DNA of 44,513 nucleotides from Nonomuraea antri (GCF_013283785.1 NZ_JABCPZ010000068.1:1-44513), one strand, 5' to 3'. Positions 31,266 to 40,320 are shown, counted from the stretch's first letter. Made by a program: numbers and translations. The notes: generated by a model from the letters alone, not told the origin.

Positions 31266-32666
31266 ATGCGGATCCGAACCAGACACGCCCTCGCCGCCCT
31301 GATCACGCTCGTGACGCTGGTCCTGCCGCTCGCGCCGCCGGCATCGGCGGCCTCCGGCACGCCCGGGTTCGGCAAGCTGACCACCGCGGACGGCCGCACG
31401 TACATCACCGACGCCAGTGGCCGGGTGCTGAACCTGCGCGGCTTCAACGCCGGCAAGTGGGACACCGACCGCCTGCGCGAGGACGACGTGCGCGCCCTGG
31501 CCGGCAAGGGCTTCAACCTGCTGCGCCTGATCGTGCAGTGGTCGGAGATCGAGCCCGAGCGCGGGAAGTACAGCCGGGAGTTCCTCGGCTACATCGACCG
31601 GGTGCTGGGCTGGGCCGACCGCCACGGCGTGTACGTCATGATCGACATGCACCAGGACGTCTTCGGCCCCGCCTTCGGCCACAGCGGCGCGCCGGAATGG
31701 GCGACCCGCACCGACGGGCTGCCGTTCGACCCCGAGCCCGGCAACTGGTTCAACGGCTACTTCACCCCGGCCGTGCAGCGCGCCTTCACCCACCTCTACG
31801 ACGACCCCGACCTGCGCGCCGCCCAGGTGGAGATGTGGCGGACCCTGGTCAGGACCGTGCGCGGGCACCGCAGCCTGCTCGGCTACGACCTGTTCAACGA
31901 GCCGTTCGGCGAGTTCAAGCCGGGCGAGGACCAGGTCACCGCGTCGGCCAGGATCGAGTCGACCCAGCTCTCGGACATGTACGACCGGCTCATCGCGGCC
32001 ATCCGCCCGCTCGACCGGCGCTCCTGGATCTTCGTGGAGCCGACCGTCCTGGTCGGCTTCGGCGTGCCCACCGCGCTGCGGCAGTTCGCCGACGACCGGG
32101 TCGGCTACGCCCCGCACTTCTACGACACCAACGTGGAGAACACCGGCGGCGACTGGGACCGGAACCCGCAGTTCATCACCGGCTACGCCGACGCCATCAA
32201 GATCTACCCGACGGCCGGCCGGATGCCGGTGATCGTCGGCGAGTGGGGCCCGCCCAACACCCGCACCCCGGGCAACCGGGCGCTGGTCCGCGCCCAGGTC
32301 GACACGATGAGCACCTGGGCGGCGGGCTGGGCGATGTTCTACTGGTGCCGTTCGGCCACCGGCGGCTACTGCGCGCTCGACCAGAACGGCGAGGCCGCGC
32401 CGGGCGCCGAGCCCGCCTTCGGCCCGTACGCGCCGTCGGTGGCCGGGGTGCCGGTCGCCGAGACCTACGACCCGGCGACCGGGGTGTACACGCTCAGGTA
32501 CCGGCCGGGCGGCGGGCGCACGACGCTGGTGTCGGTGCCGTTCGCCAAGTACGCGGTCGGCGTCTCCGGCGCCAGGTGGCACCGGCACGGACGGGACGGC
32601 GACCTGCTCCAGATCGTCGCGCACGGCCGCGCGGCGGAGGTCGTCGTCACCGTCACGAAGCGCTGA
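31266..32666 (+). CDS. Secreted GH5 glycosidase, endoglycoceramidase-like
   Basis: A 466-residue exported enzyme. The signal peptide is MRIRTRHALAALITLVTLVL with cleavage near PASAAS. The barrel begins NLRGFNAGKW; acid/base Glu is in DLFNEPFGEF and nucleophile Glu in VIVGEWGPPN. The segment DMHQDVFGPAFGHSGAPEWA is characteristic of endoglycoceramidase-like GH5 enzymes, which release the glycan from glycosphingolipids or steryl glycosides. A beta-sandwich C-terminal domain follows (from about residue 385). The ATG at 31266 follows GGAGC. It ends nine bases from the convergent alpha/beta hydrolase gene. Actual substrate is not proven by sequence. Confidence 0.85.
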   Translation: MRIRTRHALAALITLVTLVLPLAPPASAASGTPGFGKLTTADGRTYITDASGRVLNLRGFNAGKWDTDRLREDDVRALAGKGFNLLRLIVQWSEIEPERGKYSREFLGYIDRVLGWADRHGVYVMIDMHQDVFGPAFGHSGAPEWATRTDGLPFDPEPGNWFNGYFTPAVQRAFTHLYDDPDLRAAQVEMWRTLVRTVRGHRSLLGYDLFNEPFGEFKPGEDQVTASARIESTQLSDMYDRLIAAIRPLDRRSWIFVEPTVLVGFGVPTALRQFADDRVGYAPHFYDTNVENTGGDWDRNPQFITGYADAIKIYPTAGRMPVIVGEWGPPNTRTPGNRALVRAQVDTMSTWAAGWAMFYWCRSATGGYCALDQNGEAAPGAEPAFGPYAPSVAGVPVAETYDPATGVYTLRYRPGGGRTTLVSVPFAKYAVGVSGARWHRHGRDGDLLQIVAHGRAAEVVVTVTKR

Positions 32667-32675
32667 CCACCCGTT

Positions 32676-33458
32676 TCAGCCGAGCAGGGCGGTGATCGCG
32701 TCGGCCAGGTCGGCGGGCTCCCACCCGTGATCCTTGCCGGGGATCTCCGCCCGCTCGGCCCTGGCCAGCGACGCCACGAGCGCGTCGGCCGCGGCGTGGA
32801 AGAACGGGAACGCCGCCGAGCCGAGCAGTACCGTGACAGGCACGGTGACCTGCGACCACAGCCGGGCCCAGGGCGCGGACTGCGCCCAGGCCAGCGCCTC
32901 GGCGTCGGCCCGCACGCTGGGCGCCATCCGCTCGAACAGCGGCCAGTGCGGCCCGGTGCGCATGCCCTCGAACCACTCGGGCGGCATGCCGGCCATGAAC
33001 CTGCGCAGCGTGCCCTCCCGGTCCCCGGCGGCGGCCAGTCCCTCGATCTCGGCGAGCAGCGCGGCGCCGTCGGCGCCCTCCTCCTCGCCCAGCGGCACCT
33101 CCCACAGCAGCAGCCGCTCGACGCCGGGCAGCGCGGCGGCGGCCGCCAGCGCGATGAGGCCGCCGGACGAGCTGCCGTACAGGGTCGCGCGCCCGCCGAC
33201 GGCCCCGACCAGCGCGCGCAGCGCCGCCACCTCGCCGTCGAGCGTGAAGGGCGGCTCGCCGCCGCTGTCGCCCCTGCCGGGCCGATCGTAGTGCACGACG
33301 TCGAAGCCCCGGCCGGCCAGCTCGGTGGTCAGCGCCCGGGTGGCCGGATCGACGGCGCGGAACTGCCCGGCGCCGCCGATGAGGACGATCGGCCGGCCGC
33401 CGCCCTCACGGTCGTAGGCGATCTCGACGCCGTCCGCGGTCGTGACGAACTCGGTCAT
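32676..33458 (-). CDS. Alpha/beta hydrolase
   Basis: A 260-residue cytoplasmic hydrolase of the alpha/beta fold. The nucleophile elbow is G95-x-S97-x-G99 (LYGSSSGGLIAL), the oxyanion-loop region is PIVLIGGAGQFRAVD, and the catalytic His is in GKDHGWEP (about residue 244). It resembles the many single-domain esterases or epoxide-hydrolase-like proteins of actinobacteria; the substrate is not predictable. The ATG at 33458 is chosen (MTEFVTTADGVEIAYD); an in-frame GTG at 33467 is possible. Its promoter region is shared with the cebE gene and contains a CebR box 136 bp upstream, so co-regulation is possible but unproven. Confidence 0.87.
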   Translation of the reverse strand: MTEFVTTADGVEIAYDREGGGRPIVLIGGAGQFRAVDPATRALTTELAGRGFDVVHYDRPGRGDSGGEPPFTLDGEVAALRALVGAVGGRATLYGSSSGGLIALAAAAALPGVERLLLWEVPLGEEEGADGAALLAEIEGLAAAGDREGTLRRFMAGMPPEWFEGMRTGPHWPLFERMAPSVRADAEALAWAQSAPWARLWSQVTVPVTVLLGSAAFPFFHAAADALVASLARAERAEIPGKDHGWEPADLADAITALLG

Positions 33459-33593
33459 GTGTCTCACTCTCCATCGTCGGGGGTCGTCCGTGGAGACTCC
33501 GGGCGGGGGCGGAATTCATCGCCGCGCGCCCTCGTCCGGGTGCCATAACAGGCAGTCAGGCCGCGGGTGCGGGTGAGATGCACACGAAAGTGA

Positions 33594-33607
33594 TGGGAGC
33601 GCTCCCA
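33594..33607. promoter_or_regulatory. CebR operator (distal)
   Basis: TGGGAGCGCTCCCA, a perfect 14-bp palindrome, is identical to the CebR box known from Streptomyces cellobiose operons. It lies in the 351-bp gap between the hydrolase and cebE genes, 203 bp before the cebE start. Confidence 0.9.
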
Positions 33608-33724
33608 AACGGCCTTTCGCCCTACTTGCTGCCCTGAAGTCCCAGTTCACCTCACAAAACCGCCGTATCGGTAACGGTTGGGTTTCGGTGGATTGACGGG
33701 CAGGGGCAGCAAGTGCACCCTTTG

Positions 33725-33738
33725 TGGGAGCGCTCCCA
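33725..33738. promoter_or_regulatory. CebR operator (proximal)
   Basis: A second perfect TGGGAGCGCTCCCA lies 71 bp before the cebE start, 131 bp centre to centre from the first. Two identical boxes allow repression by occlusion and possibly by looping. The rest of the 33459-33809 gap shows no gene. Confidence 0.93.
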
Positions 33739-33809
33739 AGAACTTCCCACCGCGGCCGGAGCGTGCGCCGCGGTGCACCTCCCCCACATCACCCGAGAAG
33801 GGGTCCACC

Positions 33810-35150
33810 ATGATGATCAGCAAGCGTCGCGGTCTTGCCGCGGCCTCCGTCCTGGCCGCGGCGGCGCTCACCGTCGCCTCCTGCGGTTCCGGCGGAACCC
33901 CGTCGGCCAGCGCCCCCGCCTCGTCCGCCGCCGCTCCGGCGGCGCCGGTCACGATCCGGGTGCAGGTCTTCGGCGGCGGTTCCAACTTCGGCTACAAGAA
34001 CGCCATCGAGAAGTGGAACGCCGAGCACAAGGACATCCAGATCAAGGAAGAGCGCCTGTCCGACCAGTTCGAGCAGCAGTACTGGCCGCAGATGATCCAG
34101 TGGCTGCAGGCCGGCAACGGCGCGGGCGACGTGGTCGGCATCGACGAGGGCGGCATGGGCCTGGCCAAGGCCCGCCCCGAATGGTGGGTGGACCTCAAGG
34201 AGCACGGCCTGGAGAGCCGCAAGGCCGACTTCCCCGCCTGGAAGTGGGAGAACGGCGTCGCGGCCGACGGCAAGCTGTTCGGCCTGGGCACCGACATCGG
34301 CGGCATGAGCATCTGTTACCGCGCGGACCTGTTCAAGAAGGCCGGTCTGCCCTCCGAGCGTGACGAGGTCAGCGCGCTCTGGCCCACCTGGGACGACTTC
34401 ATCAAGGTCGGCCAGCAGTTCCAGGGCAAGGTGAAGGACAGCAAGTTCACCGACGGCACCAACACGCTCTACCAGGTGTACCTGTACCAGGAGGCGGCCA
34501 AGAACGGCAACGTCACCTACTTCGACAAGGACAACAACCTCATCGTCGACAAGAACCCGGCGGTGAAGAGCGCGTTCGACTTCGCGCAGAAGATGACGCA
34601 GGCCGGGCTGACCGCCAAGCTGCGCAACTTCACCGACGAGTGGGCGGCGGGCACCCAGAAGGGCGCCTTCGCCACGCTCGGCTGCCCGTCCTGGATGCTC
34701 GGCGTGGTCAGCGGCAACGCCGGCGACGGCGGCAAGGGCAAGTGGGACGTCGCCTCCGTGCCCGGCGGCGGCGGCAACTGGGGCGGCTCCTGGCTGGCGG
34801 TGCCCAAGCAGACCAAGCACCCGAAGGAAGCGGCGATGGTCGCCGACTACCTGACCCAGGCCACCACCCAGGCCAGCGTGTTCACCGACTTCGGCAACAT
34901 GCCGAGCAACACCAAGGCCCAGGCCGACACGACCGTGCAGGGCGCCAAGAACGAGTACTTCAACGACGCGCCGATCGGCGACATCTTCGCCAAGTCGGCC
35001 TCCAGCCTGCAGCCGGTGTTCCTCGGCGTGAAGCACGCCCAGGTCAAGAACGCCATCGAGTCGGTCATCCAGGGCATGGACGACGGCTCGGTCGCCCACG
35101 ACAAGGCGTGGCAGCAGCTCATCGACGACGCGGTCAAGGCCGCGGGCTGA
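33810..35150 (+). CDS. cebE: Cellobiose/cello-oligosaccharide-binding lipoprotein CebE
   Basis: A 446-residue ABC solute-binding lipoprotein. The signal peptide has a lipobox with C24 (TVASC), followed by an Ala/Ser/Pro linker. The mature domain shows the CebE-like features IRVQVFGGGSNFGYKNAIEKWN and WPTWDDFIKVGQQF, with a tryptophan-rich ligand region. The ATG at 33810 (or 33813) follows AAGGGG. The gene sits directly behind two CebR boxes and is followed by cebF, cebG, bglC and the repressor gene, which fixes the assignment to cellobiose and cellotriose rather than another sugar. No ATPase is encoded; MsiK is expected elsewhere. Confidence 0.95.
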   Translation: MMISKRRGLAAASVLAAAALTVASCGSGGTPSASAPASSAAAPAAPVTIRVQVFGGGSNFGYKNAIEKWNAEHKDIQIKEERLSDQFEQQYWPQMIQWLQAGNGAGDVVGIDEGGMGLAKARPEWWVDLKEHGLESRKADFPAWKWENGVAADGKLFGLGTDIGGMSICYRADLFKKAGLPSERDEVSALWPTWDDFIKVGQQFQGKVKDSKFTDGTNTLYQVYLYQEAAKNGNVTYFDKDNNLIVDKNPAVKSAFDFAQKMTQAGLTAKLRNFTDEWAAGTQKGAFATLGCPSWMLGVVSGNAGDGGKGKWDVASVPGGGGNWGGSWLAVPKQTKHPKEAAMVADYLTQATTQASVFTDFGNMPSNTKAQADTTVQGAKNEYFNDAPIGDIFAKSASSLQPVFLGVKHAQVKNAIESVIQGMDDGSVAHDKAWQQLIDDAVKAAG

Positions 35151-35156
35151 TCCCTC

Positions 35157-35183
35157 GCCCGGCCCGCCACGAGCGGGCCGGGC
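35157..35183 (+). promoter_or_regulatory. Intra-operon stem-loop between cebE and cebF
   Basis: GCCCGGCCCGC (35157-35167) pairs perfectly with GCGGGCCGGGC (35173-35183) around CACGA, an 11-bp stem seven bases after the cebE stop. It likely stabilises the cebE mRNA or partly terminates, giving more binding protein than permease, as is common in sugar operons. Confidence 0.7.
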
Positions 35184-35204
35184 CCTGTCGTCGAAAGGTC
35201 TGCC

Positions 35205-36161
35205 ATGAGCATCGACACCCTGCCGCGGGCGGACAGGCCCAGCCGCCGCCGCGCCCGCCCGCCCGGCCGTCGCTGGAGTTCGAGATTCGACCTCAAGGCG
35301 ATGCCGTACGTACTGGTGTCCCCCTACTTCATCCTGTTCGCCGCCTTCGGGTTGTTCCCGCTGGCCTTCACGCTCTACTACTCGCTCTACGACTACGACC
35401 TGACCGGCACGACCGAGTGGGCCGGGCTGGGCAACTACGCCGAGCTGCTGGCCGACGCGGACTTCTGGAACGCCGTGGTCAACACGGTCGGGATGTTCGT
35501 CCTGGCCACCGTCCCGCAGTTGCTGCTGGCCCTGTTCCTGGCCAACGCGCTGAACAAGCGGATCAAGTTCCGCCTGGCCATCCGGATGAGCGTGCTGCTC
35601 CCGCTGGTGACCTCGGTGGTCGCGGTCGCGATCGTGTTCACCCAGCTCTTCGCCCGCGACTGGGGCCTGGCCAACTGGGTGCTCGGCTGGTTCGGCGTCG
35701 AGCCGATCAACTGGCGGGCCGAGCGGATCCCGTCCTGGATCGCCATCGCCCTGATGGTCGACTGGCGCTGGACCGGCTACAACGCGATCATCTTCCTGGC
35801 CGGCATGCAGACGATCCCGAAGGACCTGTACGAGGCCGCGGCGATCGACGGCGCCTCCCGCCGGCGCCAGTTCTGGCAGATCACGCTGCCGATGCTGCGC
35901 CCGACCATGATCTTCGTGGTGCTCAACTCCACGATCGGCGGCCTGACGCTGTTCTCCGAGCCGACCACGTTCTACAACGGCAACGTCGACGGCGGCTCGC
36001 AGGGCCAGTTCCAGACAGTCGCGATGTTCGTGGTCAAGCAGGGCTTCCGCGAGTTCGACTACGGCTACGCCTCGGCCGCCGCCTGGCTGCTGTTCCTGCT
36101 CATCCTGATCGGCGCGCTGATCAACTTCCTGTTCGTCCGCCGGCTTGGAGGCGCCAAATGA
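35205..36161 (+). CDS. cebF: Cellobiose ABC transporter permease CebF
   Basis: A 318-residue permease with a basic N-terminal segment and six membrane helices (first at about 35-60: YVLVSPYFILFAAFGLFPLA). The EAA loop is YEAAAIDGASRRRQFWQI. The ATG at 35205 has AAAGG about eight bases upstream. Its stop overlaps the cebG start as ATGA. It forms the membrane channel with CebG and receives cello-oligosaccharides from CebE. Confidence 0.94.
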   Translation: MSIDTLPRADRPSRRRARPPGRRWSSRFDLKAMPYVLVSPYFILFAAFGLFPLAFTLYYSLYDYDLTGTTEWAGLGNYAELLADADFWNAVVNTVGMFVLATVPQLLLALFLANALNKRIKFRLAIRMSVLLPLVTSVVAVAIVFTQLFARDWGLANWVLGWFGVEPINWRAERIPSWIAIALMVDWRWTGYNAIIFLAGMQTIPKDLYEAAAIDGASRRRQFWQITLPMLRPTMIFVVLNSTIGGLTLFSEPTTFYNGNVDGGSQGQFQTVAMFVVKQGFREFDYGYASAAAWLLFLLILIGALINFLFVRRLGGAK

Positions 36162-36988
36162 CCAACTGGTCGCCGACCCTCATGACCAGGGTCATGCTGG
36201 CGCTGGCCATCATCATGTCGGCCTTCCCGCTGTACTGGATGATCGTCATCGCCTCGCGGACGAACTCCGACGCCGTCTCGGTGCCGCCGGCGCTGCTGCC
36301 CGGCGGGAACCTGGGCGAGAACATCGCCGCGGTGCTGAGCAACGAGGACGCCCACTTCCTGCTCGGTCTCACCAACTCCTTCATCGTCTCGGCCACGGTC
36401 ACGATCTCGGTCGTGATCATCTCCACGCTGGCCGGGTTCGCGTTCGCCAGCCTGCACTTCCGCGGCAAGAACGTGCTGCTGGTGCTCATCCTGCTGACGA
36501 TGATGGTGCCGCTGCAGCAGATGGGCGTGGTGCCGCTGTACCGGCTCATGGTGAGCCTGGAGTGGACCGGCACGCTGACCGCGGTGATCCTGCCGTACCT
36601 GCTCAACGCGTTCGGCGTGTTCCTGATGACGCAGTACACGCGCCAGGCCGTGCCCGGCGAGCTGGTCGAGGCGGCCAGGGTGGACGGCGCGGCGACCATG
36701 CGCATCTGGTGGAACGTGGTGCTGCCCGCGGTGCGCCCCGGCATGGCGGTGCTCGGCATCAACACGTTCATGTTGCTCTGGAACGACTTCATGTGGCCGC
36801 TGATCGTGCTGACGCCCGACAACCCGACCGTGCAGATCGCGATCACCAATCTCAACGCGAGGTTCTCCACGAACTACACGCTGATCTTCTCCGGGACCCT
36901 GCTGTCCATCATTCCGCTCGTTGCTGTGTTCGTGATGTTCGGCCGCCAGATCGTCGGCGGCCTCATGGAAGGTGCGGTCAAGGCGTGA
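36158..36988 (+). CDS. cebG: Cellobiose ABC transporter permease CebG
   Basis: A 276-residue permease with six membrane segments (first at about 10-32). The EAA loop is VEAARVDGAATMRIWWNV. The C-terminus GLMEGAVKA is typical of CebG/MalG-type subunits. The ATG at 36158 overlaps the cebF stop (ATGA) and is preceded by TTGGAGG. Its own stop overlaps the bglC start as GTGA, so translation of the three genes is coupled. A longer frame extending upstream in the cebF region is not a separate gene. Confidence 0.94.
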   Translation: MTNWSPTLMTRVMLALAIIMSAFPLYWMIVIASRTNSDAVSVPPALLPGGNLGENIAAVLSNEDAHFLLGLTNSFIVSATVTISVVIISTLAGFAFASLHFRGKNVLLVLILLTMMVPLQQMGVVPLYRLMVSLEWTGTLTAVILPYLLNAFGVFLMTQYTRQAVPGELVEAARVDGAATMRIWWNVVLPAVRPGMAVLGINTFMLLWNDFMWPLIVLTPDNPTVQIAITNLNARFSTNYTLIFSGTLLSIIPLVAVFVMFGRQIVGGLMEGAVKA

Positions 36989-38394
36989 CGACTTACGAGG
37001 AGCAGACGCGGGCCGGGCTGCGCTTTCCCACCGGCTTCACCTGGGGCGCGGCGACCTCGGCGTACCAGATCGAGGGCGCGGTGGCCGAGGACGGGCGCGG
37101 CACGTCCATCTGGGACACCTTCACCAAGACGCCAGGGCGGGTGGTCGGCGGCGAGAACGCCGACGTCGCGATCGACCACTACCACCGCTACCGCGAGGAC
37201 GTGGCCATCATGGCGGAGCTGGGCCTGAGCGCCTACCGCTTCTCCGTGTCGTGGCCGCGCGTCCAGCCGGACGGCTCCGGCGCGATCAACGCCAAGGGCC
37301 TGGACTTCTACAAGCGGCTGACCGACGAGCTGCGCGGGCACGGCATCGACCCGTGGCTGACGCTCTACCACTGGGACCTGCCGCAGGCGCTGGAGGACGC
37401 GGGCGGCTGGCCCAACCGTGACACGGCCTACCGCTTCGCCGACTACGCGGCGGCCGTGCACGAGGCGCTCAAGGACCACGTGCACACCTTCAGCACGGTC
37501 AACGAGCCGTGGTGCGCCGCTTTCCTCGGCTACGCCTCGGGCGAGCACGCCCCTGGCCGGCGCGAGCCGGGGAACGCGATCAGGGGCGCGCATCATCTGC
37601 TGCTCGCGCACGGCCTGGCCGTGCAGGCCATGAACGCCGCCCGGGTGGGCGGCTGCGTGAACCTGTACCCGGTCGCGCCGGCCACGAACAGCGAGGCGGA
37701 CGTGGACGCCGCCCGCCGCATCGACGGCCTGCAGAACCGGTTCTTCCTGGACGCCCTGCTGACCGGCGCCTACCCCGAGGACGTGATCGCGGACCTGCCG
37801 GTCGACTTCGGCTTCGTCCAGCCGGGCGACATGAAGACCATCGGCTCGCCCATCGACGTGCTGCTGGTCAACTACTACAGCCGCTACCTCGTCTCCGGCG
37901 CCCCCGGCGGCCGCGCCTCGGCCTCGGCTGCGCCCACCGAGACGGCCTCGCCGTGGGTGGGCAGCGAGCACGTGTCGTTCCTGCCGGGCGGCCACCCCGT
38001 CACGGCGATGGGCTGGGAGGTGGACGCCAGCGGCCTGACGGAGATCCTCGCCCGGGTGGCGCGGGAGTACCCGCCGATCCCGATGGTGGTCTCGGAGAAC
38101 GGCGCCGCCTACGAGGACGTGCTGGTCGACGGCCGGGTGCACGACACCGAGCGGCGCGACTTCGTCGAGGCGCACCTGCGCGCCTGCCGCGACGCGATCG
38201 ACGCCGGCGTCCCGCTGGAGGGCTACTTCGCCTGGTCCCTGATGGACAACTTCGAGTGGGCCTGGGGTTACGACAAGCGCTTCGGCCTGGTCCGGGTCGA
38301 CTACGAGACGCAGGAACGCGTGCTGAAGGACAGCGCGCGCTGGTACGCCGAGATCATCCGGCAGAATAGGCGCCATGAACCGACCGACTCTTGA
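36985..38394 (+). CDS. bglC: GH1 beta-glucosidase BglC
   Basis: A 469-residue intracellular beta-glucosidase. The GH1 N-terminal signature is FTWGAATSAYQIEGAV, acid/base E174 is in STVNEPW and nucleophile E371 in VVSENGAAY; the aglycone-site motif WSLMDNFEWAWGY is present. No signal peptide, so it acts on imported cellobiose and cellotriose, releasing glucose. The GTG at 36985 overlaps cebG's stop. The 3' end overlaps the cebR start by 20 bases, which favours coupled expression of hydrolase and repressor. Confidence 0.95.
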   Translation: MTTYEEQTRAGLRFPTGFTWGAATSAYQIEGAVAEDGRGTSIWDTFTKTPGRVVGGENADVAIDHYHRYREDVAIMAELGLSAYRFSVSWPRVQPDGSGAINAKGLDFYKRLTDELRGHGIDPWLTLYHWDLPQALEDAGGWPNRDTAYRFADYAAAVHEALKDHVHTFSTVNEPWCAAFLGYASGEHAPGRREPGNAIRGAHHLLLAHGLAVQAMNAARVGGCVNLYPVAPATNSEADVDAARRIDGLQNRFFLDALLTGAYPEDVIADLPVDFGFVQPGDMKTIGSPIDVLLVNYYSRYLVSGAPGGRASASAAPTETASPWVGSEHVSFLPGGHPVTAMGWEVDASGLTEILARVAREYPPIPMVVSENGAAYEDVLVDGRVHDTERRDFVEAHLRACRDAIDAGVPLEGYFAWSLMDNFEWAWGYDKRFGLVRVDYETQERVLKDSARWYAEIIRQNRRHEPTDS

Positions 38395-39373
38395 GGCAGT
38401 CGCGGCTCGGGCCGGGGTCGGCCGGGGCACGGTGTCGAGAGTCATCAACGGCTCGCCGAACGTCAGCGCCAAGGCCCGCGACGCCGTCCAGAAGGCCATC
38501 AGGGAGCTGGGCTACGTGCCCAACCGGGCGGCGCGCGCGCTGGTGACGCGCCGCACCGACATGGTGGCGCTGGTGGTGTCGGAGTCGCAGCTGCGGGTGT
38601 TCGACGAGCCGTACTTCGCGGGCACGATCCGCGGCATCGGCTCGGCGCTGTCGGAGACCGGGCTGCAGCTCATCCTGGCGATGGCGCGCACTCCGCAGGA
38701 GCACGAGCGGCTTGAGCACTACCTGACGGGGCAGCACGTCGACGGCGTGCTGCTGCTGTCGCTGCACGGCGCCGACCCGCTGCCCGGGCGGCTGGAGGAG
38801 ATGGGCGTGCCGACCGTGCTCGGCGGCCGCCCGGTCGGCCTCGACCCGTACAGCTACGTCGACGTCGACAACCGGGCGGGGGCCAGGCAGGCGGTCAAAC
38901 ACCTGCTGGGCCTCGGCCGGGCCCGCATCGCCGCCATCGCGGGCCCGCAGGACATGGGCGTGGGCGTCGACCGGCTGGCCGGCTACCGCGACGCGCTGCT
39001 GCCGTCGGGCCTGCCCGAGCTGGTGGCCTTCGGCGACTTCTCCGAGGAGTCCGGCGCGACGGCGATGGCCGAGCTGCTGGCCGCGCATCCCGACCTCGAC
39101 GCGGTGTTCGCCGCGTCCGACCCGATGGCGCTGGGCGCGATGCGGGTGCTCAAGGCGGAGGGCCGGGCGATCCCCGACGACGTGGCGATCATCGGCTTCG
39201 ACGACTCCAAGGCCGCGATGCACGCCGACCCGCCGCTGACCACGGTCCACCAGCCGAGCGAGGCCATGGGCAGGCAGATGGCGCAGCTGCTGGTGGCCCG
39301 CATCAACGGCGAGGAGCTGCGCCAGCCCGTGGTGATCCTCGACACCCACCTGGTGCTCCGCGAATCCGCCTGA
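38375..39373 (+). CDS. cebR: LacI-family cellobiose repressor CebR
   Basis: A 332-residue repressor. The N-terminal LacI helix-turn-helix is TLEAVAARAGVGRGTVSRVI with the hinge helix NRAARALVTRRT. The ligand domain (about 62-330) is of the periplasmic-binding type. It overlaps bglC by 20 bases. In Streptomyces, CebR binds the TGGGAGCGCTCCCA box and is released by cellobiose or cellotriose; two exact boxes are present before cebE, so autoregulation of the operon is expected. In this window it sits last in the operon rather than upstream of it. Confidence 0.94.
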   Translation: MNRPTLEAVAARAGVGRGTVSRVINGSPNVSAKARDAVQKAIRELGYVPNRAARALVTRRTDMVALVVSESQLRVFDEPYFAGTIRGIGSALSETGLQLILAMARTPQEHERLEHYLTGQHVDGVLLLSLHGADPLPGRLEEMGVPTVLGGRPVGLDPYSYVDVDNRAGARQAVKHLLGLGRARIAAIAGPQDMGVGVDRLAGYRDALLPSGLPELVAFGDFSEESGATAMAELLAAHPDLDAVFAASDPMALGAMRVLKAEGRAIPDDVAIIGFDDSKAAMHADPPLTTVHQPSEAMGRQMAQLLVARINGEELRQPVVILDTHLVLRESA

Positions 39374-39427
39374 CCAGCCGATATCCTGACCCCGAACCCC
39401 CGGCAACCGATCGAGAGGACCTTTGTC

Positions 39428-40270
39428 GTGCCCCAGCTCGCCGGCGGCGGCTACACCGCGCAGATCAGCCCGCGTGGCGCCGCCCTCAGAACGCTCAAGC
39501 ACGGCGAACGCGATCTGATCACCAGCTGGCCCGAGGGCGGCCCGGTGCCGTTCTACGCGGGCACGATCCTGGCCCCGTGGCCGAACCGGGTGGGCGATGC
39601 CCGCTACACCTTCGAGGGCGAGACCCACGAGCTGGAGGTGACCGAGCCCGGCCGCGGGCACGCGCTGCACGGGCTGGTCGCCGGCGTCGACTGGGAGGTG
39701 GTGGAGTGGCTGCAGACCGAGGACGAGCACGCCTTCGCCCGCCTCGCGCACACCATCGACCACGCCAAGGGCTACCCGTTCAAGCTGGAGCTCGAGGTGC
39801 TGCACCGGCTCGACGCGAGCGGGCTCACCACCACCGTGACCGCGCGCAACACCGGTGACGCCGACGCGCCCTACGGCTGCGCGCCGCACCCGTGGCTGCT
39901 CGGCGACGACCTGCACCTGCCGGCGTGGGAGGTGCTGATCCCCGACGAGCGGCTGCTGCCCAACACGCTGGAGAGCGTGGCGGGCTCGCCGTTCGACTTC
40001 ACCGAGCCGCGTTCGGTGGCCGGGGTCGACGTCGACCACGCCTTCACCGCGCTGGAGCGGGGCGAGGCCAGGGTCGGCGGCGTGCGCATCTCATGGGACC
40101 CGCGTGTGCTGCCCTGGGTGCAGGTGTGCACGGGGGCGCAGCTCGGCTACGAGGGCGTGGCCGTGGAACCGATGACCTGCCCGCCCGACGCGTTCAACTC
40201 CGGCACCGCGCTGGTGGTGCTGCGCCCGGGCGAGGAGCACGAGGCGAGCTGGACGATCAGCGCCGCCTGA
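39428..40270 (+). CDS. Aldose 1-epimerase family protein (mutarotase)
   Basis: A 280-residue galactose mutarotase-like protein. The catalytic acid His is in GHALHGLV, a second His in APHPWLL, and the general-base Glu in VAVEPMTCPPDAFNSG. The protein is all-beta and cytoplasmic. It would interconvert alpha and beta anomers of glucose or glucose-6-phosphate after BglC hydrolysis, which fits its place 54 bp after cebR. It starts with GTG at 39428 behind GAGAGGACC. It may be the last gene of the cellobiose operon, but could also be separately expressed. Confidence 0.92.
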   Translation: MPQLAGGGYTAQISPRGAALRTLKHGERDLITSWPEGGPVPFYAGTILAPWPNRVGDARYTFEGETHELEVTEPGRGHALHGLVAGVDWEVVEWLQTEDEHAFARLAHTIDHAKGYPFKLELEVLHRLDASGLTTTVTARNTGDADAPYGCAPHPWLLGDDLHLPAWEVLIPDERLLPNTLESVAGSPFDFTEPRSVAGVDVDHAFTALERGEARVGGVRISWDPRVLPWVQVCTGAQLGYEGVAVEPMTCPPDAFNSGTALVVLRPGEEHEASWTISAA

Positions 40271-40292
40271 GCCGGCCGGCATCCGGGCCGGC
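40271..40292 (+). terminator. Weak hairpin after the mutarotase gene
   Basis: GCCGGCC (40271-40277) pairs with GGCCGGC (40286-40292) around an 8-base loop, directly after the stop codon. There is no T-run. It may end the transcript or just be GC-rich sequence. Confidence 0.4.
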
Positions 40293-40320
40293 CGCCGCAG
40301 CGAGAGACGAGGTTCCCCCC

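Noticed and set aside
36145..38394. A 749-codon frame suggesting a permease-glucosidase fusion
   Set aside because: The part before 36985 is a shadow of cebG; GH1 similarity starts at the GTG at 36985.
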